From: Mastacembelus armatus
Taxonomy: Eukaryota > Chordata > Actinopteri > Synbranchiformes > Mastacembelidae
Assembly (NCBI RefSeq): GCF_900324485.2
Contig: NC_046641.1
Span: 10,017,299 to 10,081,298, forward strand
Length of the DNA: 64,000 nucleotides
Direction of reading: 5' to 3'
Shown here: positions 30,301 through 41,832 of the stretch, piece by piece
How positions within the stretch are numbered: the first letter of the stretch is position 1
Layout: each line of letters begins with the position of its first letter
The notes under the pieces: generated by a model
What the model saw: the letters and a program-made list of their open reading frames with translations, nothing else
What the model was told of the DNA's origin: nothing
Database searches by the model: none
Translations under genes and position numbers: made by a program

Positions 30301-33300
30301 CCAGCAGGTAATTTATCAATCTCTACAAAATAGTTCTGTTTCATTTGTTCCCAAATTCGGTCTATTAAGACATTATTTTTTGTCTTAGTGTCTGAAAAAG
30401 GCTATCATGTTGGGCAGTGAGAACCACAGCTACTGGAATGCCCTAGGAGTCATATCCATGAACAAAGGTACCAATAAGCATCTGTACTCCTGTAAATAAT
30501 ACTGGACAGATTGGTAATCAACTGTCTGAAAATGTGTGGAATATAATTGACCCACTAATATTTAATTACAGTTAAGTTCTGTTTTTAATGCAGCATTATC
30601 TGTGTTTCCTAACTAGATCCATTAGTTCTGTATTGGAGAGCCTATGTTAAAATGTTTTTACTTTGAGCTGATACTGAAATATTTTTTTAAATGAAAATGT
30701 TTACCATGTATATTTTCAGAGAAGCAACCATCGCCTGTAGCAGTAGCTTGCTTATGAGAATGATGTAGTGCACAGTGCACTGCTGAAACCTCAACCATAA
30801 ATGATTTCCATTTTGCAGTAGGAAATACTCAAGTCGTTCCACTGAAATCCATCAGAACACCAACCAAAACAAAACAAAAAAATCCTCCTAAAACTCAGTT
30901 TTCTTTTACTTATTCCAGATAACTTACAGATTTTGGATAAAGATTTCATAGGATTTTAATTTTCCAGCCACACCTGATAAATGCATCAAACACTTTGAGT
31001 TTAACAAAGACTTTATGGGTGGTAGTATTTAGGAAATGTCATGGATTGGTATAATAAACATTAAATTGGATACATTAGAAATATCAAACCATAAAAAACA
31101 TGGTTTTATTATAATTATTGATATATGACTTTTTTATTTAATGCAGCTATTTTTGATTGATCTGTCTCTAGCTGATCAAACACAATTCTATCTTGTCACT
31201 TCTTTTTTCTGTCTCATCAGGTCTTGAGAACTTTGCTCTGGCTCAACATTGCTTCATCAAGTCCATACAAGTTGAGTCAAATGTATGTACAGCATATTTG
31301 TTCTGCTGAGAAATGTCACTATTGGAAAATATTTAAAAGCTGTGTTTGATTTTTTTTTTTTTAATATTTCATTGCAGAATGTTGTTGCCTGGACAAACCT
31401 TGGTGCTTTGTATTTCAAAAGGGACAATATAGAAGTATGTGTTATCAATTTCATATATATTCTTTTTATTTTTTTTTTAAACGGTTTACATTTGGGTTAT
31501 TACAATCTGGTCTTAATTTTTAAGCTTGCACATGAGGCCTTCAAGATCGCTCAGTCCTTGGAGCCACTCTATGTCAACTGCTGGATCGGGCAGGTACTGA
31601 ACTCCACAGTTGTTCACTTAAAAAATAAATCATGACAAATGTATCTTTAATTCCACCTGGTCAAGAAAACCAGCACTGGACAATAATTAATTGTGGCCAT
31701 GTCTAAAGGTTTTTTCTATCATGTGCTGGTTCTTAAAAAAATGCTTAGACCACAATCATAAACTGACAGGGAGAGAGATGATAAAACCGTTTTTCAGGCT
31801 AATAGAAGTGTTTTCCACTGGTAAGGAATGCATAAAATATGATTTTTTTCTAGGCCTTTTTTATTTTGTATTTTTTGTCTTTTCTTTTTTCTTTCTTTTG
31901 AATCTCCTATTTTCCTTTTTAAAAGTTTAACTTTATTTTAATTTTTGCACATAGAGAAAGCTTAGTGAACCGGAGTCAAATTCCTTTTTCGTGTGCTCAA
32001 ACTCAGAACCTTGGCTTAGTGGCAGGCAGGGCTAATTTAGGGATTGTATTTTCACAAAGCTGAGTAAAGAAGCTGGAATAAGGACAGATGGGCTGCAAAT
32101 AAAAAAGTACCTCCCATAGAGGGGGGTAATATAGCTGAGAACCGACACGCCATATCCCATTTTCACTTGTTTCATCAGACGGAGTGTAAAATCTTAGTTA
32201 ATGCACATTTAATGAATTTCTGTATTTGACCATTTTATTTTTATCTGTCTAAATAATAGTTTTATCCTTTTGTTTTTCTACCAGGCACTGATAGCAGAAA
32301 GAGTGGGAAGCTATGACACCATGGATCTTTTCCGGCACACCACCGAACTCAGCACACATGTGTGTGACCTCCCAAACCCACTCATTAGCTGGATGATAGC
32401 AGTTTAATCTTTGCTTCACCTATCTTAACCGCTCTATGAAATTTTCAGTTCTAGGCCTTTTAGGAATACCTGTACATAAATGGTGATGATGCCATGATGA
32501 AAGCAAAAAAAAAAAAAAAGATTTTCCCTTCACTGTGTCAGACTTTTTCCTGCTATCCCTTGCTGTGTTTTTTTTTTTTTCTCACTCATCTTTACTCGGC
32601 AGATGGAGGGAGTGAAAGGTTATGCTTACTGGGTGTGTTCCACTCTGCTGGATAAGAGCAACAGAGACTCTGAGCTGTACCGCTATAACATAGTGCAGAT
32701 GAATGCCATCTCTGCCGCTCAGGTGGCTCTCAGCAAGTACACAGGTGTAGTATCTACTGTGTGTTGATGCACATTCAGACTCCACAAATCTCATTGTTCT
32801 GTTTAAAGATGTGTAATGTCAAGTTTTTTTTGCATCCCAGAGAGGATCCAGTCTGACCCTGATGCCTTTGTAATGCTGGGCTATCTGAATGAGCATCTAC
32901 AGCTGAAAAGGCAGGCTTTGCAGGCTTATCAAAGGTATCGTGTCTAAATTATACACTCACAGATGCAGTGTACCAAAAGTAGATTGAGAGACAAGATGCT
33001 GTGCTTGTATTTAATCTATAAAGAACATGAATTAATACATTGTTTACAATTCACATATGAATATTAACTCTTCTTCAGAGCTGTCGAGCTGCTTCAGTCC
33101 ACACCCTCAACAGAAAAGCTGGCATTTGCTCAGGGCAGTTATGGTCGTGCTTTGTGGTAACAGGCAGTTGTCTTATTACCATGTACTTTAACCATCTTTA
33201 ACTATGCCTCCCAAATATCCCTGTTCATTGTATGGTATGTCTCTCTGCGTCCTCCACAGCACCTCAGGCCAGTGGGAGGAGGCGGCACAAGTTTATAATT

Positions 33301-35350
33301 CCACTCCACTGCAGGAACTCAGTGATCTGGGCGGGCTGGCTCTGGCATACTGCAGGGCAGGACTCATCCCAGAGAGCATCAGTGGTGAGGGCTGGGAGAC
33401 CCAAAGTAATTAGTGCTTGTATGTGTGTTTACATGACAGAGAGACTGTGAATAACCGGTTTTGTGTCTGCTGTAGCCTACGAACGTGCCTTGGCTGTAGC
33501 TTCCAATGAAAAGGAGAAGGCTTATATCCTGACAGCTCTGGCCATGCTGCAGCAGCAGCAGGGCAACCTGGACTCAGCCAAGACTCTGCTGTTTAAATGG
33601 TGAATCTACAGTATTGTCTAAAACTAACACAATGCTGTTAACTAAAAATTATGTATACAGCTTGATTGATAAGTGTCTTTTCCTGGCCATTTTGAGTTTG
33701 TAGTGGTATAAATATTAGCTTACCAAAAACTAGACACTAAAGATAATAATAATAATAGATAATTGATAATCCACATTTTAATTCAGTCAGACTGCCTAAG
33801 TGCCTTTGGTCAAAAAATATTCAATTCACATACCAAACCTAAAAGACTTTACATAAGCTTTACATAACAACACTGTGTAAATATAGTAGTTTTCTACATT
33901 TAAAATTATGTTGGAGCTTCCTAGAGTAATTTGATTGTGTAGATAATCTGTGAAAATACTAACGGAGTACAGTAATATAAAGCTTGCTTGCAAGATAAAT
34001 CTGTCTTTCTGTTTCCACAGCTCTATGTTAAAAGAGCCAATCCCAGAGTCTCTGCTGTGTTTGTGTGCCCTGGGATTGGTCCATCGTGATGTTACGTTAG
34101 CTGCTGCTGCCCTGTCCGAGCTGCTGAAGCAAGGTTCAGCCTCTGCAAGTGTTGTAGAGCAGCAATGTCTACTCACCTGCACTTTGCTGGCCCTACAGGG
34201 AAACTACAGCGCAGTACAGAGAGAGGCATCCAGAGCTGTACACAGGTAAAGTACTCATTTAGAGTAAACTACTAATGTGTTGTACTCTTTTAAAAAAAAA
34301 AAAAAAGAAAAAAAAAAGAGCATCGTAAGTGTGTATCATTGGATTTACTCATGCTTTTAGGTCAATTTTAAGGAAACATTGCTCTGCTTTATAAAGCATG
34401 ATAAAACAATGACAAAGCAATACACTGTATTCTATTTGCATCTCAATGACAGCTGGCAAAAGAGTAATATCCTAAAATCCGAAATATCCAGATACCTGCA
34501 CAGTTACGCTCTGTGCTGTTTTTTACACTTGGGAATGATCACAGCAAGGTCCTGCTGTGAGATTGGTGAGATTCCCTTCTGCCTTCTTGCAGAGCTTTGA
34601 ATATTAAGCATTATTTATATACTTTGTTCTCAACATTATTTATGTGAGAATATTAGTATGGAAACGGCTATACATAAGGTATGAATTCTACATAGTCTGC
34701 TGTCCTGTGCTTCTGTCTTGTTAACAGCAATCCTGGAAACCCATCTCTGTGGGCCCTGCTGTCCAGAGTGGTACCACAATACTACCCTAGAAAGGCAAAT
34801 GTAAGAAAGTACAGACACAGATACAGAAGGTCCTCTCTTGCTGTAATACTGCTGAACAGTTCCTGTGGTTTGCTTCATGACTTTGTCTGCTATGTGTTCC
34901 AGGGCGGAGCAGTGGCTGGCCATGTTGCCTGTCTCTCCAGTATGACGCAAGGAAAGGTAAGAGTGCCTGTGTATTTAACTTAAACTTATACTAAATTATG
35001 TTAACTCATTAGGAGTTCTTGATCTAACTTGTGTGCCTCTAGAGGGCACTGTTGTACAGTGGAGTGAATCAGCTGGCTAGTGGCAGACACTCTAGAGAAG
35101 ACACTAAGAGGAATGCACTGAAGACTATGCAGAGAGCTGTGCTGCTCTGTCCTGGTAAAAACACACACACACCACATAAACCTACACGCAAATCACTGGA
35201 AAACAAATCAGGCTTCTGTCGATTCTCTTATATTAGATGAATTGAAATACTCTGAATGGGACATCACTGTGAAAACTATTATTCTAGATAATCATGTATG
35301 TATATACATATATTTATATACTGTGTGTGTGTATGTGTATATAATTATAC

Positions 35351-35387
<37 letters not shown>

Positions 35388-35653
35388 GTAAATAATATAA
35401 AAATAAATAAAATTCAAATAAAAAAAAATTTGTGGTACAGAGAAGTATAAGTTTAGGCCTCTCAGATAAGAGTAAACCTACCTCTGCTTTCAGATGATCC
35501 AGCAACATGGGCTGGGTTAATGGCTGCCTGTCACACAGAAAACACCTCCTGTTATCTTTCTGGGTCTGTTCCTTCCAGACAATGTCTGGAGCAAATCCTC
35601 ATGTCAGTGGTTTCTGAGAAAGGTGTGTTTGTACTTTGTTTCTTGCTTTTGTG

Positions 35654-35696
<43 letters not shown>

Positions 35697-38115
35697 TTTA
35701 GCATATAATTGATCCATCCCTTTCAAATTTTCCAGTGCGTGGTGTGCAGGACATAGAGCGCCCTCTAGCCCAGGCTCTGGAAGGTTGGGTATTACAACAG
35801 GCAGTGACTGGTCTCATGCTTGGAGGACAGCTGGAACAAGCAGAAGCCCTTTGCACACAAGTGAAATATGAACACACATATGCACACGCATACTTTAATG
35901 CACTTCCTGAACATTATTTCCTGATTTCCTTTACTGTAGAAAGGGTTAGACTAGTTTGGGAAACTGATGAAGTAATACAGTTCACATTTAGACTTATCTC
36001 ACTGTGCCTGCTTTGTCCCAGGTGTTGAATGTTTCTGCAGAGCACCCTGCAGTGATGCTGTCACTGAGACAAGTGCAGTGTCAGCGCCTCCTTTTGGCCA
36101 ATGATGACACTGTCCTCCCAGACTCTGCGCTGGAGCAGCTCAACAACGCAGTTATCATGAACCCCTCCAATATTGGGGCATGGCATGTAAGTCAACAACC
36201 AGTGGTAAAATACCATCCCACTCTTATGTATTGCACTGAATCAGTGATGAGCTAATCCACACTGTTCACTCACACATATAAATGTTTCAAAAACAAATCA
36301 AGCATGCAGTTTACACATCAAGATTTGACAATATCGATTGCTCGTTCTTGACTGCTTGCTGTATTTAAATGGTGAGATCATTGAAATTATAAGATTTGTT
36401 TTATTTTCCTCATCTCATGATTGTCTCTCCCACCTGCTTCACTTCTAATTTACCTGTCCCTCACATCCTTATCCTTATCCTGCTCCTCCTTGCCTTTCCC
36501 CATGACTCACTCTCCTCATATCTCAGTGGCTGGCTGAGGTGTATCGTAGTCAGGGTCTGCTGGTACAAGCAGTTATGGCGTACAGGCAGAGCCTGCAGCT
36601 CTCCTCGCAGCTCGGCCTGCACAACAGCCAGGTAGCCAGCCTGCTTCGATTAGCCCTGCTTGCCCTAAAACCCTGTATGGTGAGTTCCTCAATATAACTA
36701 AAATGTAGATTTAAAATATTATTGAATTTAGGTGATTAATTATGCTATTGCAAAACAGTTACCATATATATTCCCATACTATGGCTACAAATAACATTTA
36801 TAACAAGTATAATGGTATGTTTTATTAGAAAACACTAGTAATGTTTTAGAGTGATTGAACTACATATTAATAAACTTATACAAGGTCACTGGCAGTTTTG
36901 ACCAAAAACAGTAAAAGATAAATTACAGATTTACTGTTTATATTGATTACAACCAGACAGTAGTAGACAGGTGTCACATGTTTTTAGCAGACACGTTAGC
37001 CCAGCAAGTTTAGTAAATGAGTAAAACCTAACTTCGTATACTTCAGTGAGCTTTATTCTTAATACAGTGTGCTCTGACCTCACAGGCGGGTGTGCCAGGA
37101 AATGACTGGAAAGACCTGGTTCTAGAGGCCACTACTGAGGTTTTGAAGCTGGGCACATGTCCCGTGGCTCTCCTTTTCCAGGCCCTGCTCCAGTATGAGA
37201 CCAAGATGGCGGCTAGGTCAGTGCTGTTCAGGGTTTTATGTTTCCTCTGAGGGAGCCTGCATGCAAACACTCATGCAAGCTGCAGGTGTACATGTGTGAT
37301 GAAAAACAAATGGTTTTACCGCACTGACGATGTGTAATATATAATTTAACTTGATCAAGTCAATCGTGGCATTTGATCAACTTTGGATATGCCTTCAAAT
37401 GTTCTTTCAAAATGTTGGTAATATTAGAAATGCAAAGCAGTTTGCAAAGTATTCTGTCCTGACATAAAAGCATTAAGCTGCTACCTCACAGATCTGCCAG
37501 GAAGCTTGGAGTGCTACACTCACCAGAGGCCAAGCAGAACGCATGCCAATCATAAATTGGAGTTGGAGAGTGATTCTGTTGGAGCTCTCCTCCATGCATA
37601 AAACACTGTATTGAAGACCCTTTCGTGCCAGAGACAAGTTTTACTTTGTTGTATGTATTGGAAAATTCTGATGAATGTGTAACAACAACACTATGGACCA
37701 TCTAAAACCTATCATATATTTTTACTCATTTCTGCAGGGAAACAAGGCGTTTGTTAGAGAGGCTGGTGTATGTTTACTCTCAGGACTTCCCAGTGACAGT
37801 GGTGCAGGTGGCCAGCTGGTATCTCCTCAAACACTTGCATACCAAAGATGACCAGGAGCTACTGAATGTAAGCACAGAACTGCCTCAAACCTACACTGGC
37901 AGCAGATTGAAACACGTCTGTGATGATAACCAGTTACTTATTTCTTTGGAAACAGCAATAGGACTTAAAGCAAAACATATCACACTTAACATCATCTTTG
38001 ACAATCAACATTTTTTTTTTCATCTTTTTTACAGGTCCTTTTGCAACATGCTAAAATGAATGGAGATCAAAGGTTGCTGGAGTTTCATTCACTGCTTGCC
38101 TCTTCTATATCTTGA
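24388..38115 (+). CDS. ttc37: Tetratricopeptide repeat protein 37 / SKI3 subunit
   Basis: TPR scaffold (also called skic3) of the cytoplasmic SKI complex, which feeds mRNA to the RNA exosome for 3'-5' decay. Forty coding exons (ends): 24388-24477, 24597-24740, 24967-25058, 25215-25290, 25384-25530, 25796-25894, 26020-26128, 26415-26555, 26667-26765, 27429-27553, 27734-27820, 28005-28108, 28246-28372, 28562-28741, 28925-29049, 29150-29400, 29539-29641, 29786-29968, 30160-30307, 30389-30467, 31221-31282, 31378-31434, 31525-31593, 32285-32359, 32603-32744, 32841-32934, 33079-33156, 33260-33384, 33476-33599, 34021-34245, 34728-34800, 34903-34956, 35043-35154, 35494-35622, 35736-35860, 36022-36186, 36527-36679, 37086-37216, 37738-37867, 38035-38115. 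Phases match throughout, giving 1570 codons plus stop (human 1564). TPR helices recur along the whole length. The donor after 27820 (GTTGTA) is weak. A poly(A) signal lies at 38142-38147. Confidence 0.97.
25685..25703. repeat. TC microsatellite in a ttc37 intron
   Basis: A short pure CT/TC run upstream of the exon that starts at 25796. Confidence 0.9.
26831..27266. mobile_element. hAT-like MITE in a ttc37 intron
   Basis: About 436 bp bounded by inverted ends: CTAGGGCTGCA at the left and TGCAGCCCTAG at the right, followed inward by AT-rich 'aactaatcgat'-type sequence. Such ends are typical of a non-autonomous hAT-like family very common in fish. There is no transposase frame. The flanking 8-mers (GATGTGTC and GTTGCATC) match only partly, so the target-site duplication is decayed or misplaced. 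Confidence 0.7.
35351..35388. repeat. AT/AC microsatellite in a ttc37 intron
   Basis: A mixed (TA)n(CA)n tract between the ttc37 exons ending at 35154 and starting at 35494. Confidence 0.9.
35651..35696. repeat. GT microsatellite in a ttc37 intron
   Basis: A GT run broken once by TT. It lies about 40 bp before the exon that starts at 35736 and so sits close to that intron's branch region. Confidence 0.93.
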
Positions 38116-38141
38116 ATTCTGCATATCAGTACATGCATACC

Positions 38142-38147
38142 AATAAA
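38142..38147 (+). terminator. ttc37 poly(A) signal
   Basis: AATAAA 27 bp after the ttc37 stop codon. The convergent gig2 copy has its own minus-strand AATAAA at 38240-38235, so the two 3' ends are less than 100 bp apart. Confidence 0.75.
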
Positions 38148-38234
38148 ATCATGCAGTTTAGCCACAGGCTGTCAATCAACAATACAGGTTTTCTGGAATA
38201 TCATAACCAACATTCATTAATTTTATGTAAGATC

Positions 38235-38240
38235 TTTATT
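38235..38240 (-). terminator. gig2 copy 1 poly(A) signal
   Basis: Minus-strand AATAAA (TTTATT on the plus strand), about 590 bp after the stop of the first gig2 copy. This implies a 3' UTR of roughly 0.6 kb that converges on ttc37. Confidence 0.55.
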
Positions 38241-38822
38241 CTACAATATGTGGTCAGGAAATCAAAATCATGAGCATTATCTACTATGATTTCAAAATAC
38301 ATCTCACATAAAGCAACTATCCCTTACATTAAGACTTAAATAAAGCAATTTTGCTTAATATATACAGATGTTGTCTTGATTTCCTCTAGTCCTAACATAA
38401 ACCTTAAAAGAACATGCAACAAATCATGAAAAAAGTGTAAAAGCAGACCAAAACAAATGAGCTGCTTTTTCAAGTAATCCACAGATAAATTAGAACAGCA
38501 CAGTGAACTGCAGTATTTCCATCTGCAACTCTTTAGTTAATACAAAAGGACTTTGGCAGACTCCAGCGATCTTCAAGATTGGCTAAGCAACATGTTTCAT
38601 AAGTTATAACTGTTCATTTGTGGAAGAAAAACAAATTAATTCTGAGGAAGAAAATGGAGAAACATTGAGTGCTGTTTCCAAAGTATGATTACACCCTGAG
38701 TCAAGACTTTTACACTTGAGTTTCATTCCAGCTTTAGTTTTTGCTCTATTGTGCCCCATCATAATGGACACTTGCTTCATGTATATCACAACCATGTGGT
38801 TTTTTTAGGCCCCTACACCTTC

Positions 38823-39488
38823 TCAGGTCCTAACTGGACAGACATGCCTGGTCAAGAGACTGCAGATGTTTTGCCCACAGCCCCAGCATGGTTGTTGGAT
38901 GTGTGGAGTTCCCTGCTGGGTTTTTCTCTTGCATAGTGAACATGTATCCAGTGCACCTGCATCTCCTGAAGTATCTGTATTTAGACTTTTTACTACAAGC
39001 TGTTGAAGCTCTGTCAGTACAGCGTCTGAGGCTTTTGCAATGCCCACGACCTTCACTCTTTTAGGATCAAACACACAATCCTCCTCTAGGCCGCTGGGCA
39101 CAGCTTTCATGCCGCAGTTGGGGGGTACCCAGGCAGTGTCGTAGCCCTGTGAGCTCCAGGTGTACTGCATGGGATGGTTGTCCTTGTCAATACGCTTGAC
39201 TCGGCCAACGCGCACATGTAACTCAAGGACCACGCGGTCTGAAGGGTTATTCTTTAGCGGATAACGTTCAGCCTTTTTCTTATCACGACTGACATACACA
39301 CCCTTTCCCAGCATGCCACCTGATGACTGTTGAAAGCCATTGGCAATGATGAGTCGTGCATTGGCAACACTGGTGCCATGGTACATGGTGTAGACACCCC
39401 GGTCTTTGGGCTCCTGAGAGGCCCCCAGCTCCAAATGAGGAGAGGCATCATCATATGTCACATCCCAGCCAAAGAACTGCACTGACAT
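38823..39488 (-). CDS. gig2: Gig2-family PARP-like interferon-stimulated protein, copy 1
   Basis: A member of the GCRV-induced gene 2 family, which is interferon-inducible, antiviral and restricted to non-amniote vertebrates. The family resembles the PARP catalytic domain, but its biochemical activity is not settled to my knowledge. A single coding exon encodes about 221 residues. His37 in YHGTS, Tyr65 in GVYVS and a Glu at 135/136 just before CVFDPKRVKVV fall where the PARP H-Y-E triad is expected. The last 40 residues hold a Cys/His cluster (CSLC, then CWGC, then C, H, C). A 5' non-coding exon is likely: an acceptor opens the coding exon at 39508 and a donor GTAAGT sits at 40205-40200, giving an intron of about 0.7 kb. 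Just upstream lies an ISRE and then a divergent tRNA-Ile. It is about 70% identical by eye to the next copy, so the pair is a tandem duplication. Confidence 0.88.
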   Translation of the reverse strand: MSVQFFGWDVTYDDASPHLELGASQEPKDRGVYTMYHGTSVANARLIIANGFQQSSGGMLGKGVYVSRDKKKAERYPLKNNPSDRVVLELHVRVGRVKRIDKDNHPMQYTWSSQGYDTAWVPPNCGMKAVPSGLEEDCVFDPKRVKVVGIAKASDAVLTELQQLVVKSLNTDTSGDAGALDTCSLCKRKTQQGTPHIQQPCWGCGQNICSLLTRHVCPVRT

Positions 39489-40249
39489 CCTGCTTCAGTA
39501 AGGATGTACTGTAGAATGAATATAAAGAAATCATGTCACTTCCAGCTATATGATATATCATACAGTATATATCTGCAATAGGAGCTGTCACCAGAAAGGA
39601 TGCCTCAATATAATGTTTAGATACACTTCCACTGCTTTTGACACCAGTAAAGAAAATAACTGTTATTTGGACCCTGCGGATGGGGACTGGATCATCTAGC
39701 TATATGTAGGTCTTTGATCCGTAGGACCTTTCATACTAGTCTACTTTAATCCTGTATACTAATACCATGGAATTCAAATGGTTGGTAATAGCTATAAAAA
39801 CAAAGCGTTGACGCATTTTGAAAATGTTTGGCATTGAAATTTGGTTTAACATCTCTACCATAGTGTCATGTGTCAACTTTAGCTAAACTTAGCGTTAGCT
39901 AGCGTCAGTCTAATGCTGATATAGCTGCACTAATAAAGCTAGCTACCTAGTTAATGCAATGAAGCTATCGCGAAACGTACCAGTATCAGTTTTATTCGCC
40001 GAAAAACAACCCACTTTCCTGCTAACGCTACATTTCACTAAAAGTCATGGCAGTGACATTACGTTACGCGTTATTTTACTCTTTAAATGACTGAGTTAGA
40101 CGACGGACTGTAACAGTTTAAACTGTAACTCGTGTCATTCTCTATGCATGTGTATACATTAATCTAACTTTAGCGATATTTAACAGTAAGTTAACAAAAC
40201 TTACCGACAGTGAAGTGTTGTGTCTTAGTCTGTGTTGTGTGCTACTAGC

Positions 40250-40259
40250 TTTCACTTTC
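40250..40259 (-). promoter_or_regulatory. ISRE of gig2 copy 1
   Basis: Minus-strand GAAAGTGAAA, a full match to the core GAAANNGAAA bound by IRFs and ISGF3. It lies about 45 bp upstream of the predicted 5' exon donor and 64 bp from the divergent tRNA-Ile. Interferon induction through ISREs is established for gig2 promoters in other fish. Confidence 0.75.
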
Positions 40260-40322
40260 TGTTCACAATACTTTCTGTAATGAGCCTATTCATTACAAAA
40301 ACTCGATAAAAGCTAATAATTG

Positions 40323-40396
40323 GGCCGGTTAGCTCAGTTGGTTAGAGCGTGGTGCTAATAACGCCAAGGTCGCGGGTTCGATCCCCGTACGGGCCA
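40323..40396 (+). tRNA. tRNA-Ile (AAT)
   Basis: A 74-nt cloverleaf with a GGCCGGT acceptor strand pairing at the 3' end, D arm GCTC/GAGC, anticodon AAT in loop CTAATAA, and T arm GCGGGTTCGATCCCCGT. The internal A box (TAGCTCAGTTGG) and B box (GGTTCGATCCC) are intact. It looks identical to the standard vertebrate tRNA-Ile(AAT) as I remember it. The first T run that could stop Pol III begins about 41 nt downstream (from 40437), so the 3' trailer would be long. It is transcribed away from gig2 copy 1. Confidence 0.97.
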
Positions 40397-41000
40397 ACAC
40401 TGCTTATTATGTATTAACTACAGCAGATTCCTCTGATTTTTGCTTTTGTCGAAGTCTGAATATTACCTTTGTGTCCCTTTAGAAATATATGTCAGTGGCA
40501 TTTAAAATGGTTAGATATTCATTAGAGCTGAACTGGTTTTGGCGATAGCGTCAACTGTACCATTGTTTGGCTTAGGAAAATATAACGTTACTACTGATCG
40601 ACAATATCTACTGACATGATGAAGATGGTCACAGTTCAATTCACATTGTATTGTGCTAGCGTTAAGTATACTGCTAACTTAGTTTACATTTGTCCGTACA
40701 GCACACGGCCAGGGAGTGCTCAGTAGAGTAATACAAAGCGTATACAGAGAAGTGGAGGACAGGGTTCTGTGTCTACAAACTTTTTGTCTATGGGTACTCC
40801 CTGGCAAACACACACGACTGATTTATTCAACAAGGTGAAACGAAAGGCTAATTTGTCTCTGCCGTCAATGTGAACCTGATTTCACTCTGTCTGTCCACTG
40901 TCCACAGTCGTGATCTCAGGTAACAGGACTGCTACATTTTACATTATGTTACTCCCATTGCACTGCTTTTTGAACTCTATACAGCTTTGTGTCAACTATC

Positions 41001-41348
41001 CCTGAGTGGTTAGCACTGTTGCCTCACAGCAAGAAGGTCCTGGGTTTCTGTGTGGAGTTTACATGTTCTCCCTGTGGTTCGAGTCTCAGGTCTGGCAGGA
41101 ATTGTCGGTGGCCCAGAGTGAATAGCCATTGCCCTGTCCACCCTCAATACCACGACTGAGGGGAGACCCTTGAGCAAGGCACCGGACCCCCAACTGCTCC
41201 CCGGGCGCTGCAGCATTGACTGCCCACTGCTCCGAGTGTGTGTGCACGGTGTGAGTGTGTGTTCACTGCTGTGTGCGTGCACTTGGGTGGGTTAAATGCA
41301 GAGCACAAATTCGAGTATGGAATTCCATATAAGTCACTTTCACTTTTC
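41001..41348 (+). repeat. Teleost dispersed repeat with tRNA-like head
   Basis: Starts with 'gtggttagcactgttgcctc', passes through 'gtgtggagtttacatgttct' and a B-box-like GGTTCGAGTC, and ends with the fish-repeat segment 'ttgagcaaggcaccggaccc' and 'gggttaaatgcagagcacaa'. The two halves belong to repeats that usually occur separately, which suggests a composite or an internal deletion. It lies between the two gig2 copies, next to the 3' end of copy 2. Family name not assigned. Confidence 0.65.
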
Positions 41349-41461
41349 ACATAACAAAACTGAAAAAAAGTGAAGGGGGTCTGAATACTTTCTCAATGCA
41401 CTGTAGCCTTTCAAAATTGATATCACAAAATAGCTCATAGCCACTCACAGAGATTTAGTGT

Positions 41462-41467
41462 TTTATT
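41462..41467 (-). terminator. gig2 copy 2 poly(A) signal
   Basis: Minus-strand AATAAA about 370 bp after the stop of the second gig2 copy. Confidence 0.5.
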
Positions 41468-41832
41468 TTGATTGCACATGATCAGAATACATGCTGGTCT
41501 GATAATATATATGTAAACATGAATAATTGGCATTAAGTAAACTTTATGGTTTACTTTAAGCTGGTATCAATTCATGATCATTAAAAAAGTATATTATAGA
41601 TCGATTCCAGACATTAGAACCTGTACAGCATTAATTATTTGAACATAGTGAACTCGTTACAGTTTCTACTTTAAGAAGGAAAAGAAAGAGTTTTGTCCAA
41701 AGTATGACTACAAACTGAGCTGAGAACCTTTACTTGAATCTGTTTGGTTTTCCTGTCACTCCACCTCCAGGACATACAAAGACCATATGATTATGGATCC
41801 TCTTCAACTCCCAACTCCTTGTTCATCCTCTG

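Noticed and set aside
41001-41110. A further tRNA gene
   Set aside because: The B-box-like word and tRNA-like head belong to a dispersed repeat and no cloverleaf can be drawn.
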